9,133 nucleotides of DNA from GCA-2718595 sp963935005 (GTDB lineage Bacteria > Gemmatimonadota > Gemmatimonadetes > Longimicrobiales > Gaopeijiaceae), in NCBI GenBank assembly GCA_963935005.1, contig CAWWAX010000057.1, positions 1-9,133 on the forward strand. The letters are read 5' to 3'. The notes beneath the pieces are model-generated. The model made no database searches and was not told the origin of the DNA. It saw only the letters and a program-made list of their open reading frames with translations. Position numbers and translations under genes: made by a program. This document shows, piece by piece, positions 1 to 5,996 of the stretch; the first letter of the stretch is position 1; each line of letters opens with the position of its first letter.

Positions 1-6
1 ATTCTT

Positions 7-9
7 CAT
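7..9 (-). CDS. Possible start of a further minus-strand gene (partial, 3 codons visible)
   Basis: An ATG on the minus strand at 9..7 is followed by AAG AAT before the window ends. It is preceded by a good Shine-Dalgarno AGGA (21..18) with an eight-base spacer. It would be the next gene downstream of glpK on the same strand. No product can be inferred from Met-Lys-Asn. The alternative is that the edge holds the tail of a plus-strand gene (an open frame 2..46 ends in TAA). Three codons cannot decide between these. Confidence 0.3.
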
Positions 10-64
10 TGTAACGGTCCTGGTGCCAATGGTGGACGGCAAATAATAGTTTCAATTTCAATAT

Positions 65-92
65 AATATAAGGACACTATCCTAGTGAGCAA
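65..92 (-). promoter_or_regulatory. Weak candidate promoter for the gene starting at the left edge
   Basis: On the minus strand TTGCTC (92..87) and TATATT (70..65) are separated by 16 bases, giving a sigma70-like pair with a good -10 (5/6) and a poor -35 (3/6). The spacer holds the small palindromes AGGA-N5-TCCT and CACTA-N3-TAGTG, which could be an operator or chance in AT-rich DNA. It lies in the gap between the glpK stop and the possible ATG at position 9. No classical terminator (GC-rich stem plus T run) is visible after glpK. Confidence 0.25.
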
Positions 93-147
93 AGTCATAC
101 CGTGTAAGAAAATAAAAATCGGGTTATCTCTTCATCAAAAATTGGTT

Positions 148-1632
148 TCAAGAGAAGGTCTCAACCGCCTCGACAGCCCGCGTCCAATTTTCTATGAGTT
201 TGTTCCTTTTATCTTCATCTAAACTCACCGAAAACCTGTCGGGATCTCCCTGACAAGCAATAAATTCCTCTCCATCAGCCCAAACGCCCGCGTAGATGCC
301 TGCTAACCCAGCCGCTCCAAAAGCCGTGGTTTCAACTACCTGAGGCCTCCTTACAGGAACATCTAGAAGGCTGCTCTGGAACTCCATTAACCAATTGTTC
401 ATAGAAGCTCCTCCATCAACTCTGAGTTCCTTTATACTTGTCAAAGAATCCTGTTCCATCGCCTTCAGGACTTCGACTGTGCCGTATGCCATTGCTTCTA
501 ACGCAGCGCGGACTAGGTGTTCCCGTTGCGTTCCTCCAGTAATACCCAGGATTGCTCCTCTGGAATTTGGTGACCACCGAGGAGCCCCCAGACCAACAAA
601 AGCGGGCACAAAGTAAACCCCATCATTTGAGTCCAGCGAAGCTGCCATCGTTCCAGAAACTGAAGCATCTTCAATGATTCCCAAAGCATCCCTTAACCAT
701 TGTATCGCAGCTCCAGCAACAAAAATAGAACCCTCTAGCGCATAACAAAGATTTCCTCGAGAATCACAGGCAGCAGTCGTTAACAGTCCATGTCGAGAGA
801 TGATGGGTTTCTCCCCTGTGTTCATCAACAGAAATGCTCCTGTACCATAAGTATTCTTTGCCAGACCCGGAGACCAACATCCCTGTCCGTAAAGGGCTGC
901 CTGTTGATCTCCAGCCACTCCACAAATAGGCGCTTCCACACCAATGGTTTCAGAAAGAACTGATCCAAAAAAACCACTACTGGGTCTTATTTCTGGCAGT
1001 GCAGTTTCAGGAATCTCCATAATTTCCAAGAGCCAAGGGTCCCAAATGCCTTCTTCTAGATTGTAGAGTAGAGTTCTAGAAGCATTGGTAGGATCAGTAA
1101 CGTGGGCAGCACCCCCTGTCAGGCGAGAAATCAACCAACTATCAATTGTTCCTATCGCTAATTCACCAGCTTCTGCAAGAATTCTTAAATCCGGTCTTTC
1201 CCTAAACAGCCACATTATTTTAGTAGCAGAAAAATATGGATCCAAAACCAGACCCGTCTTGGATTTCACCTTCGATTCATAACCCTTCCCTTTAAGCTCT
1301 GAACAAATATCTATGGTTCGACGATCTTGCCAAACAATCGCCCTGTGCAGTGGCTCTAGTGTCTCTTTGCTCCAAAAAACGACTGTCTCTCTTTGATTAG
1401 TGATCCCGACACCCTGTATCTCAGCGTTACTTGCACCTTTTATAGCTGACTGTGCCATTTTCTGTGTGATTGTCCAAATTTCTATAGGGTCGTGTTCTAC
1501 CCAACCCGGACGAGGAAAATACTGTGTGAATTCTGAGTAGGCACGACTAATGATTTCCCCATTTTGACCAACCACAAGACAAGTTGTTCCAGTCGTTCCT
1601 TGATCTATAGCCAGAACTGCGGGAGTCTTCAA
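148..1632 (-). CDS. glpK: Glycerol kinase
   Basis: Cytoplasmic FGGY-family kinase that phosphorylates glycerol to sn-glycerol-3-phosphate with ATP. With the TTG start at 1632 it is 494 aa, the normal family length. Visible motifs: N-terminal phosphate loop DQGTTGT (about 10-16), glycerol contacts TNQRE (78-82, Arg-Glu pair) and VWQDRRT (about 100-106), FGGY signature 1 (YFSATKIMWLFRE, 133-145), catalytic Asp in GVAGDQQAALYGQ (Asp242), GTGAFLLM, second signature GAILGITGG...HLVRAALEAMAY, and the adenine-site DGGASMNNW. Start choice: AAGGAAGTGA (1647..1638) is a near-perfect anti-16S match placed five bases before TTG. A GTG at 1641 overlapping the maf stop (GTGA) is the alternative, and an ATG at 1686 lies deep inside maf. 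The regulatory loop and C-terminal site of the E. coli enzyme are absent. No glpF or glpD is in view. Confidence 0.95.
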   Translation of the reverse strand: MKTPAVLAIDQGTTGTTCLVVGQNGEIISRAYSEFTQYFPRPGWVEHDPIEIWTITQKMAQSAIKGASNAEIQGVGITNQRETVVFWSKETLEPLHRAIVWQDRRTIDICSELKGKGYESKVKSKTGLVLDPYFSATKIMWLFRERPDLRILAEAGELAIGTIDSWLISRLTGGAAHVTDPTNASRTLLYNLEEGIWDPWLLEIMEIPETALPEIRPSSGFFGSVLSETIGVEAPICGVAGDQQAALYGQGCWSPGLAKNTYGTGAFLLMNTGEKPIISRHGLLTTAACDSRGNLCYALEGSIFVAGAAIQWLRDALGIIEDASVSGTMAASLDSNDGVYFVPAFVGLGAPRWSPNSRGAILGITGGTQREHLVRAALEAMAYGTVEVLKAMEQDSLTSIKELRVDGGASMNNWLMEFQSSLLDVPVRRPQVVETTAFGAAGLAGIYAGVWADGEEFIACQGDPDRFSVSLDEDKRNKLIENWTRAVEAVETFS

Positions 1633-1637
1633 TATTT

Positions 1638-1647
1638 TCACTTCCTT
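1638..1647 (-). promoter_or_regulatory. Ribosome binding site of glpK, over the maf stop codon
   Basis: AAGGAAGTGA on the minus strand matches the extended Shine-Dalgarno AAGGAGGTGA at nine of ten positions and ends five bases before TTG (1632..1630). It contains the TGA stop of maf (1640..1638). Ribosomes ending maf therefore terminate on the glpK initiation site, which suggests coupled translation. The GTG at 1641..1639 lies inside this sequence and would have almost no spacer of its own. Confidence 0.6.
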
Positions 1648-2243
1648 TGAAGCTGTAGTGGACCGAATGAATAGGCCAACCCACAACGCTTGAATAAATC
1701 CAACAAGAGTGGAACAGGAAGTCCGACGACGGTATAAAAATCACCAGATATACTTTCCACAAGAGCGGTTCCTAGTTCTTGGATTCCATAAGCACCAGCC
1801 TTATCCATGGGCTCTCCAGTCGCCACATATGCTTCTGCAAATTCTCTTCCGAATGACCGAAAGCGCACTTCAGTTGAAGCAAAATCACTTACGATTTTTC
1901 CCGAAGGCAACGCAACAGTCAATCCGCTAAAAACCCTATGAGTTCTTCCAGAAAGACGCAACAGCATCTCTAGGGCCTGTTTTTCATCGCTGGGTTTCCC
2001 CAAAATTTCCTTGCCAGTCCAAACTATCGTATCGCCTCCGATAACTATCGCGTCAGAGTACCTCTCCTGGATCTTTAAAGCTTTATCAAGTGACAACCTA
2101 ACAACATATTCGGATGTTGATTCTTCTGGGAGAAGCTCTTCGGAAACATCTGCCGCACAGACAACAAATTTCAAGCCCAGCTGTTTCAAAATCTGACTTC
2201 TTCTGGGAGAAGCCGATGCCAGTACCAACTTAGTGGGTGTCAC
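1638..2243 (-). CDS. maf: Maf-family nucleoside triphosphate pyrophosphatase (YhdE-like dTTP/UTP type)
   Basis: 201 aa, the usual Maf length. Maf proteins are cytoplasmic house-cleaning enzymes that hydrolyse dTTP/UTP and modified nucleotides to monophosphate plus pyrophosphate; older annotations call them septum formation inhibitors. Motifs in order: ASASPRR (9-15, substrate phosphate binding), catalytic Asp71 in VIGGDTIV, GKP (82-84), SGRTHRVFSG (98-107), AGAYGIQ (149-155), and SGDFYTVVGLPV (166-177). The YGIQ version of the fifth motif fits the YhdE class rather than the YceF class. The start is GTG at 2243, which overlaps the dtd stop by four bases (GTGA). No strong Shine-Dalgarno is seen, so re-initiation after dtd is likely. 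The last residues overlap the glpK ribosome binding site. Confidence 0.93.
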   Translation of the reverse strand: MTPTKLVLASASPRRSQILKQLGLKFVVCAADVSEELLPEESTSEYVVRLSLDKALKIQERYSDAIVIGGDTIVWTGKEILGKPSDEKQALEMLLRLSGRTHRVFSGLTVALPSGKIVSDFASTEVRFRSFGREFAEAYVATGEPMDKAGAYGIQELGTALVESISGDFYTVVGLPVPLLLDLFKRCGLAYSFGPLQLQRK

Positions 2244-2683
2244 TTTTCCAACACCAAGGTAAATGGGCCCTGATTCACCATGCTAACGTCCATCATTGCA
2301 CCGAATTCACCGGTAGCCACACGTTCTGCCGTCAGCTGTTCGCAAAGACAGTTTATAAAATAGTCATATAGAATCTTGGCTTTGTCTCTAGGAGCAGCGT
2401 CAATGAAACTGGGGCGACGCCCCTTCCTGGCATCTCCATACAGAGTGAACTGACTAACCACCAAAGCAGACCCTCCTACATCTTCAAGAGATTTATTTTT
2501 TTTTCCGTGTTCGTCATTAAACACTCTCAGGCCTACTATTTTTTCTGCCAACCAAGCCACCTCACTTGACCCATCTTTAGCCGTAAAACCCACCAAAAGG
2601 AGATAACCGACTCCAATTTCACCCATTATTTCTTTCTGGACTGTAACGGTAGCTTTGCTGACTCTCTGTAAAACTACTTTCAT
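2240..2683 (-). CDS. dtd: D-aminoacyl-tRNA deacylase
   Basis: 147 aa, matching the DTD1 family. It removes D-amino acids (and glycine mischarged on tRNA-Ala) from tRNA, protecting translation in the cytoplasm. Visible signatures are the N-terminal MKVVLQRVSKATVTV strand, the active-site SQFTLYGD (77-84), a basic KGRRPSF segment, and the C-terminal MVNQGPFT (136-142) containing the Gly-cisPro dipeptide that rejects L-aminoacyl substrates by a chiral filter. The family more often has NDGP, so Gln for Asp is a small variation. The start is ATG at 2683 with AGGA 12 bases upstream, a rather long spacer. It is first in the dtd-maf-glpK run, so its promoter should lie in the roughly 300-base gap shared with the divergent cytochrome operon. 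Confidence 0.95.
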   Translation of the reverse strand: MKVVLQRVSKATVTVQKEIMGEIGVGYLLLVGFTAKDGSSEVAWLAEKIVGLRVFNDEHGKKNKSLEDVGGSALVVSQFTLYGDARKGRRPSFIDAAPRDKAKILYDYFINCLCEQLTAERVATGEFGAMMDVSMVNQGPFTLVLEK

Positions 2684-3000
2684 TGGTGTATTTCATCCTA
2701 GTTATGATTAACAGACTAACTCAATAAAACTCTATCTTTATGACTTCTTTACTCTCTGTTCAGTGACCACTTAGGTTCTCACAATCCTACAAAAACTCTA
2801 GTGAATCGTCTATTGCATTACAGATGCCAATACCACTCTGATGTTCCTGCCAACCTTGAGAATTGCGATCAAGAGTGATATTTCGAAAGTATCTAGACTG
2901 TGCATAGCCTGATCTGATTTGGGCTTACACCAAAATCTATTTTTAGCTGAAGCTGTTGACGATGAAAACACCTGGTGCTGGAAAATCAAGTATCGTATCA
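2684..3000. other. Divergent intergenic region between dtd and the cytochrome/PQQ operon
   Basis: About 317 AT-rich bases that must carry promoters in both directions, because dtd runs left and the cytochrome operon runs right. I could not find a convincing -35/-10 pair for either strand. TTGACG at 2956-2961 has no -10 at the right distance. The nonamer AAAACTCTA occurs twice in direct orientation (starting near 2727 and 2792). No tRNA fold or terminator was seen. If the cytochrome starts at 2962 instead of 3001 the gap is shorter. Confidence 0.5.
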
Positions 3001-3762
3001 ATGAAGTATTCATTATATCTGATCTCGTTGTTAATATGGATTCCTACAGAAGTGATTTCCGCACAACAAACCATTTCCACACAGGGTGAAGAGCTTTTCA
3101 TTGGCTACTGTTCTCGATGTCATGGCATCGGTGGAACAGGAGGAGAAGGACCCTCTCTGCAAGGCCGGCAGTTCGCCAGAGTCAAAGAAGAATCAGATTT
3201 GGCCAGGCTCGTACTTACTGGTATATCAGGAACAGTCATGTCCAGAACTTGGGTTACTCGTGATGAAGCCAATCAAATAGCATCCTATGTCTGGTCCCTT
3301 GCACGTGTTGATGACCAACCTGTTGAAGGAGACCCTTTTTCAGGAAGTGAGATTTTTTCGGGAATAGGAGGATGCGCAAGCTGTCATATCATAAACGGAC
3401 AGGGAGTGGGCATTGGACCTGACCTTTCTAATATTGGTGCGCGTAGAGGTATTACCTTTCTTCGAGAGTCTGTAGTGGCTCCAGGTAAATCTATTCCTAA
3501 AGGGGACAGAGCATCGCACTCTAATTTCCTAGCCGTCAGCATCGAAATGAGCGATGGAAGAAAAATGAGAGGTATGCGAATAAATGAAGATGCCTTCATC
3601 TTAAACTTGCGAGATACAGAAGGTAGTTACTACCTCCTCCAGAAAGACCAAATGAATAAATTAACAAGAGAATTCGGTGAAAGTATAATGCCTGGATACG
3701 GATCAACATTGAACAGTGAACAAATCACCAATTTAGTGGCATACATGGCAAGCTTGCGATAG
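3001..3762 (+). CDS. Secreted diheme cytochrome c with C-terminal TIGR02603-like heme domain
   Basis: 253 aa from the ATG at 3001, where a typical Sec signal peptide begins (KYSLYLISLLIWIP then a VISAQ-type cleavage site near residue 22). ATG 2962 or TTG 2956 would give a longer n-region, and no start has a strong Shine-Dalgarno. Domain 1 (about 29-105) is a class I cytochrome c with CSRCH (37-41) and Met80 as possible axial ligand. Domain 2 (about 115-253) has CASCH (125-129), then GIGPDLSNIGARR, a beta-rich insert with DGRKMRGM and a LRDTEGSYYLL-like segment, and SIMPGYGS with Met230 as the likely ligand, then a final helix. This layout resembles the Pirellula/Verrucomicrobium-type heme-binding domain. 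It ends 17 bases before the quinoprotein gene, so it probably takes electrons from that enzyme in the periplasm and passes them towards a terminal oxidase (inferred). Confidence 0.88.
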   Translation: MKYSLYLISLLIWIPTEVISAQQTISTQGEELFIGYCSRCHGIGGTGGEGPSLQGRQFARVKEESDLARLVLTGISGTVMSRTWVTRDEANQIASYVWSLARVDDQPVEGDPFSGSEIFSGIGGCASCHIINGQGVGIGPDLSNIGARRGITFLRESVVAPGKSIPKGDRASHSNFLAVSIEMSDGRKMRGMRINEDAFILNLRDTEGSYYLLQKDQMNKLTREFGESIMPGYGSTLNSEQITNLVAYMASLR

Positions 3763-3770
3763 AGGAGGAG
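3763..3770 (+). promoter_or_regulatory. Strong ribosome binding site of the PQQ dehydrogenase gene
   Basis: AGGAGGAG begins directly after the TAG stop of the cytochrome gene and ends nine bases before the ATG at 3780. It is among the strongest Shine-Dalgarno sequences in the window and supports both the start choice and co-transcription with the cytochrome. It also suggests the dehydrogenase is made in larger amounts than the cytochrome, whose own site is weak. Confidence 0.8.
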
Positions 3771-3779
3771 AATATCCTA

Positions 3780-5384
3780 ATGGTGAAATTAAGATTTTTT
3801 TGGTTGATTGTTGGATTGCTGTTCTGTTTCAATACTAAGGTAACCGCTCAGGTTTCCTATCAGAGACTAGTGGACGCAGAATCAGATCCTAACAACTGGC
3901 TCACTTATTCGGGAACATATAGTGGCCATCGCTTCTCTCCTCTGGCAGATATCAACAATGAAACCGTAAAACATTTGGTCCCAAAGTGGGTTTATCAGGT
4001 GAAGAACCCTGGCATAGTGGAAACAACTCCTCTAGTAGTCGATGGAGTGATGTACCTAACGGAACCTCCAAGTAACGTCACAGCACTTGATGCTGAGACA
4101 GGAAGAACTCTCTGGCGTTGGACTAGACCGATGCCAGACGACCTAATCATTATTGGTTTCCCGCGAGTAAACAGAGGAGTCGCAGTACTCGACAATCGAG
4201 TTTATGTAGCGACACTAGATGGGTACCTCGTCGCACTTGACGCTAGTTCTGGTGATGTTCGATGGGAGACCCACGTAGCCGACAATGCACTCGCCCATTC
4301 GTTGACGTTGGCCCCTTTAGCTATTGACGGCAAAGTGATCGTAGGTGTCAGCGGTGGAGAAGCTGGGATAAGAGGATTCATAGATGCCTACGATGCGGCA
4401 ACAGGAGAATTGGCTTGGAGGACTTGGACTATTCCTGGACCCGGTGAACCAGGGAATGAAACTTGGGGTGGCGACTCATGGATGCACGGTGCAGGAGCCA
4501 CCTGGTTGACGGGAAGCTACGATCCCGAACTAGATTTACTCTACTGGGGTATCGGAAACCCTGGTCCAGACTGGAACGGAGATGTGCGTCCTGGTGACAA
4601 CCTTTATACCAGTGGCATCATGGCCTTAGAAGGTAAGACAGGTGAACTGAGGTGGCACTTTCAAGCTACCCCTCATGACACCCACGACTGGGATTCAAAT
4701 CAGATTCCAATTTTGATCGATGCAGATTGGGAAGGGCAACCCAGAAAACTACTTCTTAATGCTAACCGTAACGCCTTTTATTATGTATTGGACCGTGAAA
4801 CGGGAGAGTTTCTTCATGGTACACCATACGCTAAGCAGACCTGGGCTGAGGGACTAGATGAGACAGGCCGTCCAATAAACATCCCAGGAATGGAGCCTTC
4901 CTATGAAGGCACTCTAGTTTGGCCGAGTCTACAAGGGGCCACCAACTGGTTCAGTCCATCCTACTCACCTTTAAACAGAAACTTTTATGTGTCGGTCAGA
5001 GAAATGAGTGCGATCTACTACAAAACAGATGTCGAGTATGAAGAAGGACGTCCATACATGGGTGGTGGCGAACAACGGTTAGACGGCGATGATGCTCAAG
5101 GATGGATCTATGCACTCGACGCACTCTCAGGAAAGAAACAGTGGGAATTTCGACTACACTCGCCACCCTGGTCAGGGGTATTGTCAACAGCAGGAAATCT
5201 AGTATTCGGAGCCTCCAATGAAGGGAATTTTTTCGCCCTGGACGCTACGAGCGGGGAGGCGTTGTGGTCTTTTTATTTCGGTGCTGGGGCACGTACTAAC
5301 CCGATGTCTTTCAAGCAAAATGGTGATCAATATGTAGTTTTTTCTGGAGGGAATAGTGTCTACGTGTTTGGACTCAGCAATTGA
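3780..5384 (+). CDS. PQQ-dependent alcohol dehydrogenase, predicted lanthanide type
   Basis: 534 aa with a Sec signal peptide (about 1-24, cut after VTAQ), so periplasmic. The rest is an eight-bladed quinoprotein propeller with repeated tryptophan-docking motifs such as ALDAETGRTLWRW, ALDASSGDVRWE, AYDAATGELAWR, ALEGKTGELRWHF and ALDALSGKKQWEF. By analogy with methanol/ethanol dehydrogenases it oxidises a primary alcohol to the aldehyde using PQQ and a metal. Readable active-site features: Glu194 in SGGEAGIRG, Trp in TWGGDSWMHG below the cofactor, Asn260 in GIGNPGPDWN, catalytic Asp303 and an extra Asp305 in PHDTHDWD, and Arg330 in NANRNAF. The second Asp is the XoxF/ExaF-type lanthanide ligand; calcium MxaF has Ala there. 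The usual adjacent Cys-Cys is missing (IIIGFPRVNRG at its place), and the mature protein has no cysteine. There is no fused cytochrome domain, which fits the separate cytochrome gene just upstream. The substrate cannot be read from sequence. Confidence 0.92.
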   Translation: MVKLRFFWLIVGLLFCFNTKVTAQVSYQRLVDAESDPNNWLTYSGTYSGHRFSPLADINNETVKHLVPKWVYQVKNPGIVETTPLVVDGVMYLTEPPSNVTALDAETGRTLWRWTRPMPDDLIIIGFPRVNRGVAVLDNRVYVATLDGYLVALDASSGDVRWETHVADNALAHSLTLAPLAIDGKVIVGVSGGEAGIRGFIDAYDAATGELAWRTWTIPGPGEPGNETWGGDSWMHGAGATWLTGSYDPELDLLYWGIGNPGPDWNGDVRPGDNLYTSGIMALEGKTGELRWHFQATPHDTHDWDSNQIPILIDADWEGQPRKLLLNANRNAFYYVLDRETGEFLHGTPYAKQTWAEGLDETGRPINIPGMEPSYEGTLVWPSLQGATNWFSPSYSPLNRNFYVSVREMSAIYYKTDVEYEEGRPYMGGGEQRLDGDDAQGWIYALDALSGKKQWEFRLHSPPWSGVLSTAGNLVFGASNEGNFFALDATSGEALWSFYFGAGARTNPMSFKQNGDQYVVFSGGNSVYVFGLSN

Positions 5385-5402
5385 TACCTCATAAAAATCA
5401 TG

Positions 5403-5948
5403 TTAACCGTAGAACTTCAAAAGAACAAAAACTAAGACTCCAGTAATGGAAACATACAGCCATACTGGAAATGTGTATTTCGCTAAACTGCGATGACTAT
5501 CAAAACTCCCCCTAAGAGCGTGATAGAGTGTAGTGAATACCATGGGCAAAGCGATTACAGAGAAGCAAATATGGCTGACCAGAATGAAGAAGTAGACAAA
5601 TCGTACAGACCCCTGGGATAAGAAAAGGGTATCTCCATGGAAATAATGATAAGTCACGTAACTGATCAGGAACAAAGCTGAAAAAAACACAGCAGTAAGC
5701 ATAAAACGTTTGTGCCTGTCTACTCGACTTTGTTTTACGCTCCACCAACCCCCGAGTAGACAAACTGCACAAGACGCATTCAATAAAGCATTGGTAGCAG
5801 GCAGGAGGCTTACCCATTTTTTATAATCAGGGACTCCTTCTCGGAAATAAATTAGCCAGATAAGAAACCCGCAGACCACTCCTGAGAGAGATAGAATAAG
5901 AAGAACAGGCTTATCTAAATTTACTTTAATGTTGTTGTGCTTGGACAT
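5403..5948 (-). CDS. DUF420 membrane protein (CtaM/YozB-like)
   Basis: 181 aa from the ATG at 5948 (a TTG at 5978 would add ten residues; neither has a clear Shine-Dalgarno). About five transmembrane helices are visible at roughly 15-35, 50-70, 82-101, 118-141 and 160-179. DUF420 hallmarks are LPATNALLNA, RHKRFMLTA, ISYVTYHYFHG, FILVSHICFSVIALPM, HRSLAKYTFPVWLYVSITG, and conserved histidines at 79, 101, 104, 126 and 152. S. aureus CtaM of this family is needed for a functional aa3-type heme-copper oxidase, so a role in cytochrome oxidase maturation is the best guess. A CAVC pair in helix 2 (60-63) could bind metal, but this is speculation. It converges on the PQQ operon with 18 bases between stops and no terminator, and lies 48 bases after the methyltransferase, possibly as a read-through gene. 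No cox or sco genes are in view. Confidence 0.85.
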   Translation of the reverse strand: MSKHNNIKVNLDKPVLLILSLSGVVCGFLIWLIYFREGVPDYKKWVSLLPATNALLNASCAVCLLGGWWSVKQSRVDRHKRFMLTAVFFSALFLISYVTYHYFHGDTLFLSQGSVRFVYFFILVSHICFSVIALPMVFTTLYHALRGSFDSHRSLAKYTFPVWLYVSITGVLVFVLLKFYG

Positions 5949-5996
5949 CAGAAAAGTTGTAAATCTAGTCCGCAACAAAACAGCACCAACAATAGT

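Noticed and set aside
2..46. Open plus-strand frame ending in TAA that could be the tail of an upstream gene
   Set aside because: Fourteen residues with no recognisable motif; the competing minus-strand ATG has a good ribosome binding site. Not decidable from this window.
2956..3000. N-terminal extension of the cytochrome from TTG 2956 or ATG 2962
   Set aside because: A standard signal peptide begins at ATG 3001; the extension adds a Gly/Ser/Lys stretch without a better ribosome binding site. It remains possible.
2810..3013. 67-codon open frame on the minus strand in the gap before the cytochrome gene
   Set aside because: It starts inside the cytochrome signal-peptide region, has no ribosome binding site or recognisable domain, and occupies the region needed for promoters.
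5512..5817. 101-codon minus-strand frame overlapping DUF420
   Set aside because: It is an alternative frame of a gene with strong DUF420 signatures; the product is Cys- and aromatic-rich nonsense.
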